A DNA stretch of 64,000 nucleotides, from assembly GCA_965223465.1 (NCBI GenBank), contig OZ245025.1, positions 1,178,001-1,242,000 on the forward strand. Direction: 5' to 3'. The position numbers and the translations under genes were made by a program. Each line of letters opens with the position of its first letter. Position 1 is the first letter of the stretch. This stretch comes from JAAELZ01 sp965223465 (GTDB taxonomy: Bacteria; Pseudomonadota; Gammaproteobacteria; Arenicellales; Poriferihabitantaceae). Positions 8,309 through 17,689 of the stretch are shown piece by piece. Below the pieces are notes generated by a model. That model ran no database searches. It had not been told where the DNA came from and saw nothing but the letters and a program-made list of their open reading frames with translations.

Positions 8309-8827
8309 TTACCTTTTTGTCGGCGCTAGCACCATTACCATTTGACGTCCTTCAAGCAACGGTTTAGCCTCTACCGTTGATATATCTTCAAGGTCATCAC
8401 GAATCCTTTCTAACATTTCAAGCCCCAATTCTCGATGCGCCATTTCTCGGCCTCTAAAACGCATCGTAACTTTGGTCTTGTTTCCCTCTTCCAGAAACCG
8501 GGTCAGATTTCTCAGTTTAACTGCGTAGTCACCGACGTCAGTTCCTGGTCGAAATTTTATTTCTTTAACCGTGGTTTGTTTTTGTTTCTTTTTCGCTTCC
8601 TGACGCTTTTTGCGCTCGTTGAACAGCTGTTTACCGTAATCTAGTATGCGGCACACGGGTGGTTCGGCGTTGGGTGAAATTTCCACCAAATCCAGGCCTA
8701 GTTCACTGGCTTTTTGTTGCGCTTGAGCAAGCGAAACGATGCCCGTTTGCTCGCCGTTTTCATCAATCAGTCTGACAGGATCCGATCGTATTTGATCGTT
8801 GATTTTAGCCTGCTTTTTTTTAGCGAT
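8309..8827 (-). CDS. infC: Translation initiation factor IF-3 with ATC start codon
   Basis: A 172-residue IF-3. The frame continues upstream of the first ATG to an ATC at 8827 preceded by GAGG at a normal distance. The resulting N-terminus (initiator, then AKKKQAKIND) and the following LIDENGEQTGIVS match the IF-3 N domain. The C domain carries IKFRPGTDVGDY and VTMRFRGREM. IF-3 checks the initiator tRNA and start codon on the 30S subunit and discriminates against ATT/ATC starts. A rare start in its own gene is therefore the known autoregulatory device of the family. Starting at the internal ATG (8689) would delete most of the N domain. Confidence 0.95.
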   Translation of the reverse strand: MAKKKQAKINDQIRSDPVRLIDENGEQTGIVSLAQAQQKASELGLDLVEISPNAEPPVCRILDYGKQLFNERKKRQEAKKKQKQTTVKEIKFRPGTDVGDYAVKLRNLTRFLEEGNKTKVTMRFRGREMAHRELGLEMLERIRDDLEDISTVEAKPLLEGRQMVMVLAPTKR

Positions 8828-8885
8828 GTTGGTATCCTCAAAAACAATTATTTAGTTATCATGAATAAAAGCATCATAACAAAAC

Positions 8886-10802
8886 TCAGGTTTGCGGTGT
8901 CAGCCCCACCTGCTCTAGGTGTTGGATGAATTGCTCGAACGACATAGCTCCGAAATCTTCACCCTCACGACTGCGCACCGCCACTTGCTCATTTTCAAGC
9001 TCACGATCACCAATTACCAACAGGTACGGCACGCGGCTGAGCGTGTGTTCGCGGATTTTAAAGCCGATCTTCTCGTTTCTCAAGTCAGAAATCGCGCGTA
9101 TTCCTTTATTTTGCAGCATTTTCTCGACTTTTTGTGCATATTCGCGCTGACTATCCGTAATCGTCATCACCGCGACCTGTGTGGGCGCTAACCATAATGG
9201 AAATTTGCCCTCAAAATTTTCAATTAAAATGCCGATAAAACGTTCGAATGAGCCCAATATGGCTCGATGTAACATAACAGGGATTTGTTTATCCCCATTT
9301 TCATCAATGTAGGAAGCATCGAGTCTACCCGGCATAGAAAAATCTACCTGTATCGTGCCACACTGCCATACACGACCAATGCAATCTTTCAACGAAAACT
9401 CGATTTTCGGCCCATAAAATGCACCCTCGCCCGGCAGCATCTCCCAGTCAAGATTTTTCGCGTCCAGCGCACGCGCTAAAGCAGCTTCTGATTTATCCCA
9501 AACCGCATCGCTGCCAACGCGCTTTTCTGGGCGTGTCGATAGCCGATATACCACTTCTTCAAATCCCAAGGCACGATAGATATCGTGCAGAAAATCGATA
9601 AACTCCGATACTTCGGATTGAATCTGTTCTTCGGTGCAGAATATATGTGCATCATCCTGGACGAAACCCCGAACCCGCATCAAACCATGCAGCGCGCCTG
9701 AAAGCTCATTTCGATGACAAGACCCGAATTCAGCCAGGCGTAATGGTAAATCACGATAAGATTTCAGCCCCTGACTAAAGACCTGGACGTGGCAAGGGCA
9801 ATTCATCGGTTTGATCGCAAAAGTGCGGTTTTCTGACTCAACCGTAAACATATCATCACCGAATTTATCAGCATGTCCTGACGCCTCCCACAATGACATA
9901 TCGACCACTTGCGGCGTATTGATTTCCTGATAACCGCGCTTTACTTGTTCGCGGCTCATAAAATCGCGCAACGATTTATATACCTGCCAGCCCTTGGCAT
10001 GCCAAAACACCATGCCCGGCGCCTGCTCTTGCAGATGAAATAAATCTAATTGTTTACCAATTTTTCGGTGATCGCGCTTTTCCGCCTCAGCGAGCTGATG
10101 TAAATACTGTTTTAGCTGTTTTTTATCAGCCCAGGCCGTGCCATATATCCGTTGCAACATTTCATTGTCTGAATCTCCACGCCAGTAGGCACCGGCCACC
10201 TTCATCAACTTGAAAGCGGGGCCTAATTTACCTGTACTGGGTAAATGCGGTCCGCGACAAACATCAAACCATTCACCTTGCCGATAGATCGAGACGTCCT
10301 CGCCCTCGGGAATAATATCCTTAATGATCTCTACTTTGTAGACCTCACCGATCTCGCCGAATACCTTAATGGCTTCTTCACGCTCGAGCACCTCACGCTG
10401 AATCGGTAAATCTCGTTTGACGATCTCGTGCATGCGCTTTTCAATATCCACCAGATCATCTTCTGTAAACGGCTGCTCACGCGCAAAATCATAGTAAAAG
10501 CCGTTTTCAATCGCGGGACCAATGGTGACCTGCGTACCGGGATATAACTCCTGCACCGCCTGCGCCATAACGTGCGCTGCATCATGGCGCAACAATTCCA
10601 ATGCTTCTTCATCTCGGGTGGTAATTATTTGCAGCGTACTATCCTGCGTAATCGAGTAGCTGGCATCTACCAGCTCACCGTTGACTTTACCCGCAAGCGT
10701 GGCTTTGGCCAGCCCAGGGCCAATATCCCGGGCAATTTGCATAATCGAAACGTCATTATCATAGGATCGAACCGATCCATCGGGTAGCGTAATTTCTGGC
10801 AT
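8886..10802 (-). CDS. thrS: Threonyl-tRNA synthetase
   Basis: A 638-residue class II synthetase, full length for the family. An N-terminal TGS domain (MPEITLPDGS, residues 1-60) is followed by the editing domain. That domain has HDAAH near residue 73 and the Cys/His pair in DVCRGPH near residue 182. The catalytic core contains MNCPCH, with its zinc-binding Cys, near residue 333. The anticodon-binding domain occupies about the last 100 residues. It is the first gene of the minus-strand translation operon and is followed by infC after 58 bases. E. coli ThrS represses its own mRNA through a tRNA-like leader; I cannot confirm such a leader here. Confidence 0.98.
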   Translation of the reverse strand: MPEITLPDGSVRSYDNDVSIMQIARDIGPGLAKATLAGKVNGELVDASYSITQDSTLQIITTRDEEALELLRHDAAHVMAQAVQELYPGTQVTIGPAIENGFYYDFAREQPFTEDDLVDIEKRMHEIVKRDLPIQREVLEREEAIKVFGEIGEVYKVEIIKDIIPEGEDVSIYRQGEWFDVCRGPHLPSTGKLGPAFKLMKVAGAYWRGDSDNEMLQRIYGTAWADKKQLKQYLHQLAEAEKRDHRKIGKQLDLFHLQEQAPGMVFWHAKGWQVYKSLRDFMSREQVKRGYQEINTPQVVDMSLWEASGHADKFGDDMFTVESENRTFAIKPMNCPCHVQVFSQGLKSYRDLPLRLAEFGSCHRNELSGALHGLMRVRGFVQDDAHIFCTEEQIQSEVSEFIDFLHDIYRALGFEEVVYRLSTRPEKRVGSDAVWDKSEAALARALDAKNLDWEMLPGEGAFYGPKIEFSLKDCIGRVWQCGTIQVDFSMPGRLDASYIDENGDKQIPVMLHRAILGSFERFIGILIENFEGKFPLWLAPTQVAVMTITDSQREYAQKVEKMLQNKGIRAISDLRNEKIGFKIREHTLSRVPYLLVIGDRELENEQVAVRSREGEDFGAMSFEQFIQHLEQVGLTPQT

Positions 10803-10856
10803 CGAATAAACAGACTTTAGAAGCTAAAACAAGCGCCGCATTTTAACCCATCAAAA

Positions 10857-10883
10857 CTCGCCAAGTTGCGCTAAATAGGCGAG
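10857..10883 (-). promoter_or_regulatory. Inverted repeat in the thrS leader region
   Basis: CTCGCC (10857-10862) pairs with GGCGAG (10878-10883), about 55 bases upstream of the thrS start and about 30 bases after the preceding membrane-protein gene. No U-tract follows. It could be a weak terminator of the upstream gene or part of a thrS leader structure; the sequence does not decide between them. Confidence 0.3.
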
Positions 10884-10913
10884 ATAACTTCAATTCTCGA
10901 GCTCACCTATACT

Positions 10914-12302
10914 TTATTGATTCCTGCTGCGCTCGTTAAACCAGGGTGTCAATCCAATCAGCAAAACTGTCCAACCCATCGCGAGTGGAATAAACATATA
11001 ACGACCAATAAAAAATGCATGAATTACCGCATGATTTTGTAATAAAAATAACCTGGCAAATACCGTTATGACAACCAAAAAACAGACTGCGGTAGCTAAG
11101 GCTGTACGCAAATCTCCTTTGAGTGCTCTTATGACGCAGAGTACCGTGCCGATAATCGCAGCGCCTATTGAGCCAACCATCACCACTTTCCATAGCAACT
11201 CATGCCTAAGCACGCCCGTCCATTGATAACCAATATTCCATACCTTATCCATCACTATGGCTGCATTCAGCTCTACTTCGCCAGGCCCCACCGAGGAGGA
11301 TCGGTTAGCCATTGCTGATAGTACCGATTGGGTCACCGCCTCTGTTCCCACGTATATTGCTTTAGCCAATTGGCCACTTAAGTAACTAGAAATAAATCCA
11401 ACACCATAAATTACCGTGTGAAGAATCGAGTGATACGCTGACTGAACCGCGTTGCTGCCTTGCACCGCACTGAAATATCCAATCAATAACAACCAACTCA
11501 CCAGTAGCAGTATGTGTCCATCTAATAACCATAAATAAGCAGACACCATCCCAGCAATAAAAACTGTCAGATAAATTACTGATTTTGGTACTTTACTTGC
11601 ATGCAAAGCAGCAACCAGCGCGGGCGCAACAATCGCCCATAAATAAGGCACACCCAGAACAACTTCGCTAAAGTACGAGATACCTGAAAATAAAACGCCA
11701 AATAGCAATAAGGGGGATAGTACCCAGAATACACTCGATGCTATCGACATAAGCGCGACCGCTAACCCAAGGTATGCTAGAGAAGTCACATTGCGAATCA
11801 TCTCTCTGGTCTGATATACATTCAAATAGCGCAGTGCAAAACTATATACCGCACGTGCGCCCCACCAGTAACGCGTTCTTATCGGCTGGGTTTTAGCATC
11901 CGTTTGCCCCCCATTACTTAATTCGGTTACCGTCTCTTTTAGGGTCTCGCATCCAGACTTTCTTCCTGTTTTAAATAATCTTGGCGGTAATACCGCATCA
12001 ATTAGTTTATCGCTGGGGGTTGCCAGTACACCAAGCAAGACTGCACATTCAGTAAATTGGTTTTGCCCTATATTGGAGACGATAGAATGTGAGCCATGCA
12101 CAGAAAATGGGTAGTTATGTTTTGACAGATTATGGTAATGAAAGTCGCGCGCTAACTTATCCACCACAAACTGTTGAGGCACCTGATTGGCCAAGTAGTG
12201 GAATGCGATAAACAACCCGGTAAATAGCACCAGAGTAAACAGATAGATTACGCTAGATCGAAAAATATCCATGGACTTGGTGACTTTAGGTTTTTCACTC
12301 AT
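10914..12302 (-). CDS. Polytopic membrane protein of unknown function
   Basis: A 462-residue integral membrane protein that I do not recognise. A first membrane segment lies near residues 15-35. A soluble, probably periplasmic, stretch of about 130 residues follows, with several Cys and an RYWWGARAVYSFALRYLN motif at its end. Eight or more further hydrophobic segments come next, and the C-terminus contains FFIGRYMFIPLAMGW. Conserved-looking aromatic/Arg motifs next to membrane segments are common in lipid-linked sugar enzymes, but that is only a guess. The open frame extends back into tRNA-Val to 12398. The ATG at 12302 is chosen so that the two do not overlap. The gene follows the tRNA in the same direction. 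Confidence 0.7.
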   Translation of the reverse strand: MSEKPKVTKSMDIFRSSVIYLFTLVLFTGLFIAFHYLANQVPQQFVVDKLARDFHYHNLSKHNYPFSVHGSHSIVSNIGQNQFTECAVLLGVLATPSDKLIDAVLPPRLFKTGRKSGCETLKETVTELSNGGQTDAKTQPIRTRYWWGARAVYSFALRYLNVYQTREMIRNVTSLAYLGLAVALMSIASSVFWVLSPLLLFGVLFSGISYFSEVVLGVPYLWAIVAPALVAALHASKVPKSVIYLTVFIAGMVSAYLWLLDGHILLLVSWLLLIGYFSAVQGSNAVQSAYHSILHTVIYGVGFISSYLSGQLAKAIYVGTEAVTQSVLSAMANRSSSVGPGEVELNAAIVMDKVWNIGYQWTGVLRHELLWKVVMVGSIGAAIIGTVLCVIRALKGDLRTALATAVCFLVVITVFARLFLLQNHAVIHAFFIGRYMFIPLAMGWTVLLIGLTPWFNERSRNQ

Positions 12303-12358
12303 ATAACTGCGCGAATCTAACCATATTCGACCGAGGGGTGGGATACCGTTGTAAAGAA

Positions 12359-12435
12359 TGGTAGGCGCGATTGGATTCGAACCAACGACCCCCACCATGT
12401 CAAGGTGGTGCTCTAACCAACTGAGCTACGCGCCT
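12359..12435 (-). tRNA. tRNA-Val (anticodon GAC)
   Basis: The minus strand gives a complete cloverleaf. The acceptor stem is AGGCGCG/CGCGCCT, and the D arm has AGCTCAGTTGGTTAGAGC. The anticodon stem CCACC/GGTGG surrounds a loop with GAC, the T loop is GTTCGAATC, and CCA is encoded. The length is 77 nt. It reads GUC and GUU valine codons. It sits between putA and the membrane-protein gene, on the same strand. Confidence 0.95.
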
Positions 12436-12525
12436 GTATATTCAGAGCGCGAAGTGTACACACAAGGCTGAACGCATTCAATGATTAATGGGTGTAAAAC
12501 CCGGCAGCGCCGAATAAAACCAAGA

Positions 12526-15500
12526 TCAAGATAAAGTCAGTAAACTCGCGTTACCACCCGCTGCAGTCGTATCAGTACTCACCACCCGTTCGACCGCAAA
12601 ACCATGTAAATAATTCGGCCCCCCTGCTTTTGGCCCGGTACCTGACAAGCCTTCACCGCCGAATGGCTGGGCCCCGACCACGGCACCAATAATATTGCGA
12701 TTAACATACATATTGCCGGCTTTTACTCGGGAGCAAACGCGCTCAACGGTAGCATTAATTCGGCTATGGACGCCCAGGGTTAAACCGTACTCACTGGCAT
12801 TGATATCATCTATCACCCGATCAAGTTCGCTGGCTTTGAATCTCGCGACGTGCAGCACCGGGCCAAAGACTTCTTTTTCCAATTCAGTAATACCAGAAAT
12901 CTCAATCAGTGCTGGCGGCAGATAATGGCCTACGTTGTCGGCAGTCTCGGGCGCACGCACCAATAGGCCATTATCCTGATAACGGTCAATATGCTTTTGG
13001 AGCGTTTGCAGCGCCTCAGCATCAATAATCGGCCCAACATCCGTGCGCAACAATGTTGGGTCACCCACATTGAGTTCAACCATCGCTCCTTTAATCATGT
13101 CGATTAAAGATTCAGCAATGTCTTGTTGCACATACAACACTCTTAACGCGGAACAGCGTTGTCCGGCGCTTTGAAAAGCAGATGCAAGCACATCCTCCAC
13201 TACTTGTTCGGCAAGTGCTGACGAATCCACAATCATCGCGTTTAGCCCGCCCGTTTCAGCGATCAGATGGGGTAGTGGCGCGTTTGGCCGGTCCGCCAGC
13301 GAGTGATGGATTAATCTAGCGGTATCTGTTCCACCCGTAAACGCCACGCCATCGGTGCGTAAATCCGAAGTCAGTTTTGCCCCTACATCTGCGCCTGTTC
13401 CGGGTAAATATTGCAGCACTTCTGGCGGTACACCTGCTTCATGTAATAACTGCACAGCACGCCAGGCAATAAGCGGTGTTTGCTCAGCAGGCTTGACGAT
13501 AACTGCGTTACCCGCCAGTAAGGCAGCACTGAGTTGACCGGTAAATATCGCCAGCGGGAAGTTCCATGGGCTGATACAGACAAAAACCCCTCGTGCATGC
13601 AGCTTGTATTCGTTTCGTTCACCCGTCGGACCATCCATTTCCTTAGCCCGGCCAAAATTCGCACGCGCTTGCTGCGCATAATAACGCAGAAAATCAACCG
13701 CTTCGCGTAGCTCTGATACCGCATCTTTGAGCGTTTTACCCGCCTCTAACTGGCACAGCGCAATCAATTCATACGTATTTCTCTCATATAATTCAGCCGC
13801 TTTTTCCAGTACGGTGGCGCGTGCATCACCCCCCAACTTATCCCACGCAAAATAGCTTTTCTGTGCTTCACTGAGCGCCGCATCTACTTGCGCATCATTG
13901 GCATATTGCACGCTACCCACGGGGTTCTCCACATATGCTGGGTTTGAAACCGCCAAGGGCGTGCTGTCATTACGCACCTCTATGCCGAGTAAAGGCGTGG
14001 CTTTCCATTGTGCGCGCCGGGCCTTATCCAGATACCGATAATACGCATCCAGCCATTCGCTATCGGCCAGATTGGCCCCACTGGAGTTTAGCCTTCCTTC
14101 GCTGTATAAGTTTCTCGGTAAAGGAATTCCCGGATGGCGATGCAATTGTTGACGTGCTACTTTTTCTGCCGGGTTAGCGATAATGACATCGATATCCTGA
14201 TCTTTATTCGCGAGCAAATTTACGAATGAAGTATTGGCACCGTTTTCGAGCAAACGACGCACCAAATATGCGAGCAGGCGTTTATGCTCCCCGACCGGCG
14301 CATATATTCGGCAGCGGTATTGATCGGCGACCACCTTCTCATACAATGCCTCACCCATACCATGCAGGCATTGAAACTCAAAATCTGTTTGCTCACCTGC
14401 ATAATTCATTATCGCTGCGACGGTATGCGCATTATGCGTTGCAAACTGAGGATAAAATGCCCCAGGCTTGGCGAACATTTTTTGTGCGCACAGCAAGTAA
14501 TGTAAATCGGTATTTTCCTTACGCGTGAAAACGGGATAATCAGCAAAACCTTCTACCTGCGCGTGCTTAATCTCCGTATCCCAGTAGGCCCCCTTGACTA
14601 AACGCAGCATGAACCGGTGGCCGCTCCGTTCAGCGAGGCTGGCCATCCATTCAATCACTGCCAACGCGCGCTTTTGGTATGCTTGCACCACAAAACCCAG
14701 CCCATCCCAGCCTTGTAGTTCAGGCGCATAAGCCAGTTTTTCCAGTAATGACAGGGAAAGTTCAAGACGATCTGCTTCTTCCGCATCAATATTAAACCCA
14801 ATCTGGGCTGCCTTCGCACGCTGCGCTAGTTTCAACAACCGCGCATAGAGTGCATTTTCTACGCGTTCGACCTGAGAAAATTCATACCGGCTATGCAGCG
14901 CACTCAATTTGACCGATATACCCGGATTCTGAATTGGATCAGCACTCAAGGAGGAAGTGGCCAGGGCCTCGATGGCCTCATGATAGGCTTGCGTATAAGC
15001 CTTCGCATCGGTATCGGTTCGGGCGGCTTCCCCCAGCATATCGTATGAATAACTAAAACCTTTGGCTTGCTGTCTCCGTGCTTTATCGAGCGCCGCTTCA
15101 ATCGTCTCCGCCAGGACAAATTCCTGGCCCATGATTTTCATCGCCTGGCGGATGGCCACCCGAATGGTCGGCTCGCCGGATTTGACCACTAGGCGCTTGA
15201 GAAAGCCGAATGGGTCGCGCTTGGTATTGGTATCCATTGACACCCATTTGCCCGTCAAGAGCATGCCCCACGTAGAGGCGTTAACCAATAGGGAATCACT
15301 TTTACCCAAATGAGCCTCCCAATCGCCGGATGTAAGCTTATCCTGAATCAGGGCGTCCGTCGTCTCAGCATCCGGAATGCGCAGCAGTGCTTCGGCCAGG
15401 CACATCAGAACAATGCCTTCTTCACTCGACAGGGTAAATTCCTGTAAAAAGCTATCGATCAGACTGGCAGATTCATTTTGTTTACGCAAGCTTTCAACCA

Positions 15501-15672
15501 GCGATCTCGCGGTTTGCTGAATTTGCGCATCTTGCGCACCGGACTGGGCGTATTCTCCCAACATCGCATTAACATATTCAATTTCATCAGCATGATACTG
15601 AGCACGAATCGCTGCACGTAAGGGATTTTCGGAACCGGTGGGTTTAAGATAAAAAGTGTGGCTGGCATTCAT
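12526..15672 (-). CDS. putA: Bifunctional proline dehydrogenase / P5C dehydrogenase PutA
   Basis: A 1048-residue PutA that oxidises proline to glutamate. The FAD-dependent proline dehydrogenase barrel (about residues 170-480) contains FNIDAEEADRLELSL and RLVKGAYWDTEIK. The NAD-dependent aldehyde dehydrogenase domain (about 560-1030) has the catalytic Glu in ETGGLN and the nucleophile Cys in GQRCSALRV. It lacks the N-terminal ribbon-helix-helix DNA-binding domain of the roughly 1300-residue E. coli protein, so it should not repress its own gene. That role probably falls to the divergent Lrp-type gene. The protein is expected to be peripheral on the inner membrane, passing electrons to quinone. 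Confidence 0.96.
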   Translation of the reverse strand: MNASHTFYLKPTGSENPLRAAIRAQYHADEIEYVNAMLGEYAQSGAQDAQIQQTARSLVESLRKQNESASLIDSFLQEFTLSSEEGIVLMCLAEALLRIPDAETTDALIQDKLTSGDWEAHLGKSDSLLVNASTWGMLLTGKWVSMDTNTKRDPFGFLKRLVVKSGEPTIRVAIRQAMKIMGQEFVLAETIEAALDKARRQQAKGFSYSYDMLGEAARTDTDAKAYTQAYHEAIEALATSSLSADPIQNPGISVKLSALHSRYEFSQVERVENALYARLLKLAQRAKAAQIGFNIDAEEADRLELSLSLLEKLAYAPELQGWDGLGFVVQAYQKRALAVIEWMASLAERSGHRFMLRLVKGAYWDTEIKHAQVEGFADYPVFTRKENTDLHYLLCAQKMFAKPGAFYPQFATHNAHTVAAIMNYAGEQTDFEFQCLHGMGEALYEKVVADQYRCRIYAPVGEHKRLLAYLVRRLLENGANTSFVNLLANKDQDIDVIIANPAEKVARQQLHRHPGIPLPRNLYSEGRLNSSGANLADSEWLDAYYRYLDKARRAQWKATPLLGIEVRNDSTPLAVSNPAYVENPVGSVQYANDAQVDAALSEAQKSYFAWDKLGGDARATVLEKAAELYERNTYELIALCQLEAGKTLKDAVSELREAVDFLRYYAQQARANFGRAKEMDGPTGERNEYKLHARGVFVCISPWNFPLAIFTGQLSAALLAGNAVIVKPAEQTPLIAWRAVQLLHEAGVPPEVLQYLPGTGADVGAKLTSDLRTDGVAFTGGTDTARLIHHSLADRPNAPLPHLIAETGGLNAMIVDSSALAEQVVEDVLASAFQSAGQRCSALRVLYVQQDIAESLIDMIKGAMVELNVGDPTLLRTDVGPIIDAEALQTLQKHIDRYQDNGLLVRAPETADNVGHYLPPALIEISGITELEKEVFGPVLHVARFKASELDRVIDDINASEYGLTLGVHSRINATVERVCSRVKAGNMYVNRNIIGAVVGAQPFGGEGLSGTGPKAGGPNYLHGFAVERVVSTDTTAAGGNASLLTLS

Positions 15673-15703
15673 AAGCGTACGTGATCATAATCAAGGTACA
15701 GTT

Positions 15704-15736
15704 ATGCTAGCATTACTCTAGCAGGATATTCTGCTA
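15704..15736. promoter_or_regulatory. Two palindromes in the putA / Lrp-gene divergent promoter
   Basis: ATGCTAGCAT (15704-15713) is a perfect 10-bp palindrome. TAGCAG-GATATT-CTGCTA (15719-15736) is a dyad with exact 6-bp arms. Their centres are about 19 bp apart, roughly two helical turns. The second overlaps a TATAAT at 15735-15740 that could serve the regulator gene. The YAG...CTR arms resemble Lrp-family operators. Binding by the adjacent Lrp-like protein is inference. Confidence 0.55.
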
Positions 15737-15780
15737 TAATTTGTTTTTCTCCAGATAATTATCTATTAAATATAATTTTT

Positions 15781-16290
15781 ATGGATTATTATGCTAATAA
15801 CTTAGCCATCGACAAGATTGACCTCGAAATCCTGCGTCAGTTGCAGCGCCATAGCAAACTATCGAATGTAGCCTTGGCGAAACGCGTTCACCTAAGCCCG
15901 ACGCCCTGCCTGGAACGCGTGAAACGTTTAGAGAAAAAGGGGTACATACAGGGTTATCATGCCAAGCTGTGCGCGGATAAACTAAAAGCAGGATTATTGG
16001 TTTTTGTACAAGTCTCGCTGGATAGAACCACACCCGATATATTCGCACGTTTTACCTCAGCCTTAAAACACCTCGATGAGGTTCAGGAATGCCATATGGT
16101 CGCCGGTGGTTTTGATTACCTGCTCAAACTACGCTTCCCAAATATGAATGCATACCGTACATTCCTGGGCGATGAATTGACCGCGCTACCTGGTATTATG
16201 CAAACCCATACCTATTTCGTGATGGAAGAGGTTAAAAACAGTGCTGCCATTCCCTTACCCAAAGTACAACAAACTGCAACCAAGGAATAA
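15781..16290 (+). CDS. Lrp/AsnC-family regulator, probable activator of putA (PutR-like)
   Basis: A 169-residue feast/famine regulator. The N-terminal helix-turn-helix spans about residues 10-65 (IDLEILRQLQRHSKLSNVAL, then LSPTPCLERVKRLEKKGYI). A RAM ligand-binding domain follows, with VQECHMVAGGFDYLLKLR near residue 105. It is divergent from putA, with 108 bp between the starts. Lrp-type regulators divergent from putA normally activate it in response to proline. The ATG at 15781 gives a normal family length. Confidence 0.9.
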   Translation: MDYYANNLAIDKIDLEILRQLQRHSKLSNVALAKRVHLSPTPCLERVKRLEKKGYIQGYHAKLCADKLKAGLLVFVQVSLDRTTPDIFARFTSALKHLDEVQECHMVAGGFDYLLKLRFPNMNAYRTFLGDELTALPGIMQTHTYFVMEEVKNSAAIPLPKVQQTATKE

Positions 16291-16291
16291 T

Positions 16292-16687
16292 ATGATAAAT
16301 AAATCTAAACCACCCACCCAACCTCGCGGCAAGCTTGCATTACGCACCCTCGCAATGCCTGGCGATACCAACCCTTCTGGCGATATTTTCGGTGGCTGGG
16401 TCATGTCACAAATGGATATTGGCGGTGGAATTTGCGCCGGTGAACGTGCTAAGTCGAGGGTCGTTACAGCAGCGGTGGACTCAATGAGTTTTATCGAACC
16501 GGTACACGTTGGCGACGTATTATGCGTATACACTGAAATCGAACGTATTGGTCGCACATCCATCAGTGTGCATATCGAAGCGTGGGCACGCAGAAATCGC
16601 CATCAGGAAAAGGTGCGAGTCACCCAAGGGACTTATATTTTTGTTGCACTAGATGAAGAGGGCAAGCCGATGGAGATTGCTAGATAA
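16292..16687 (+). CDS. yciA: YciA-like acyl-CoA thioesterase
   Basis: A 131-residue single hot-dog-fold protein that hydrolyses acyl-CoA to free acid and CoA. The motif NPSGDIFGGWVMSQMD near residue 25 includes the catalytic Asp region of the YciA type. DSMSFIEPVHVGDV follows near residue 65. AAGGAA lies about 8 bases before the ATG at 16292; the open frame reaches back to 16241 but overlaps the Lrp gene without need. It starts one base after the Lrp stop, so the two are probably co-transcribed. The physiological substrate is unknown. Confidence 0.88.
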   Translation: MINKSKPPTQPRGKLALRTLAMPGDTNPSGDIFGGWVMSQMDIGGGICAGERAKSRVVTAAVDSMSFIEPVHVGDVLCVYTEIERIGRTSISVHIEAWARRNRHQEKVRVTQGTYIFVALDEEGKPMEIAR

Positions 16688-16732
16688 TACAAACCAATCT
16701 GTATAAATAACTGGGTGTGCATGCTGGACTAT

Positions 16733-17554
16733 CTAATCGTCTTTGTCACTATAAAAATAAACGCCAAAATTCATTCTTAGGCTAGTAGACTTTTTCTTTT
16801 TGTCCCTGGATTGCAGTTTTCTTGCTTCATGGTTAAGGTACTTCAACATTTCCATAGCCTTTTCTTCTGAAAGCTTAGCTAGCTGCTCAACTGACTCGCC
16901 ACTGAGCTGGTCATAATACACACTTCGTTCTAAAAATGGTGGCTCGTCATTTTGAACATTATCACGCGCTGCTGCCATATGATCGTGAATATTTTTACCT
17001 AAAAAATAAATTTTTTCGTCAACGCCTTTGGCGGGAATAAAAGCGTCTACCTTTAGGCAAACCTGGTCTTCTTTATTGATGGTTACCGCGCCAAGGCGCA
17101 ACCATTCGTCAAGAATGGCACGTGGCCGGATATCCTTGCTGACCAATCTAACCAATTCTTCAAAACTATTCGTATCAGTGCTTTTAGCAACTCCCGGTAA
17201 CCGTGCTAAAGGTGCGGGATTACCCAAATTGTCTAAAAACCTTGGTTCTGTAGTCCAAATGGCAACTATTTTCGCGCCCAAGAATATGCTGGAGGGTGGC
17301 ACAAAACTATCCTTATCTTCACTACGAATACAACGGACATCTTTGCGATGTACCCCAGTTAACAAACTAATGCGGCTATCGGTTTGTTCTTTATTTCGTA
17401 ATCTAAATTCTGCTTCGGCAACATCAACGTAAATGACCTTAAGAATTTTCGTCAACCAGCCGTAGGTCAAACCATTATCCAGCAACAATCCAACCAACGG
17501 CCTGAGTATCTGCTTTATCGCCCGAATCAATGCCGGTGTAGGCGCTGCTGTCAT
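16733..17554 (-). CDS. DUF6502-family protein
   Basis: A 273-residue soluble protein. The N-terminal half resembles the DUF6502 family, with ILRPLVGLLLDNGLTYGWL followed by KVIYVDVAEAEF (about residues 15-50) and then RISLLTGVHRKDV. That N-terminal region looks like a winged helix, as in MarR-like DNA-binding domains, but no function is established. The C-terminus is basic. It is divergent from a secreted protein with an acidic repeat (17690-18472), an arrangement I recall for DUF6502 genes next to DUF5666 genes. A regulator/target pair is plausible but unproven. Confidence 0.6.
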   Translation of the reverse strand: MTAAPTPALIRAIKQILRPLVGLLLDNGLTYGWLTKILKVIYVDVAEAEFRLRNKEQTDSRISLLTGVHRKDVRCIRSEDKDSFVPPSSIFLGAKIVAIWTTEPRFLDNLGNPAPLARLPGVAKSTDTNSFEELVRLVSKDIRPRAILDEWLRLGAVTINKEDQVCLKVDAFIPAKGVDEKIYFLGKNIHDHMAAARDNVQNDEPPFLERSVYYDQLSGESVEQLAKLSEEKAMEMLKYLNHEARKLQSRDKKKKSTSLRMNFGVYFYSDKDD

Positions 17555-17689
17555 GTATTTATCTCTTTACGATGTAAGTGTTGTTACTCAAAAGTAAATT
17601 GCAGATTAACAAAAAGTTGACGTGGGATCAATTCCCACAGTAATATTCATTAATTAATCTAATAGCTATATTCTGCAACTCAATACTCA

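Noticed and set aside
10803..10913. tRNA-like ThrS operator
   Set aside because: Only one short inverted repeat is present; it does not resemble an anticodon arm of tRNA-Thr.
12303..12398. N-terminal extension of the membrane protein into tRNA-Val
   Set aside because: The first residues are translated from the tRNA itself; the ATG at 12302 avoids the overlap.
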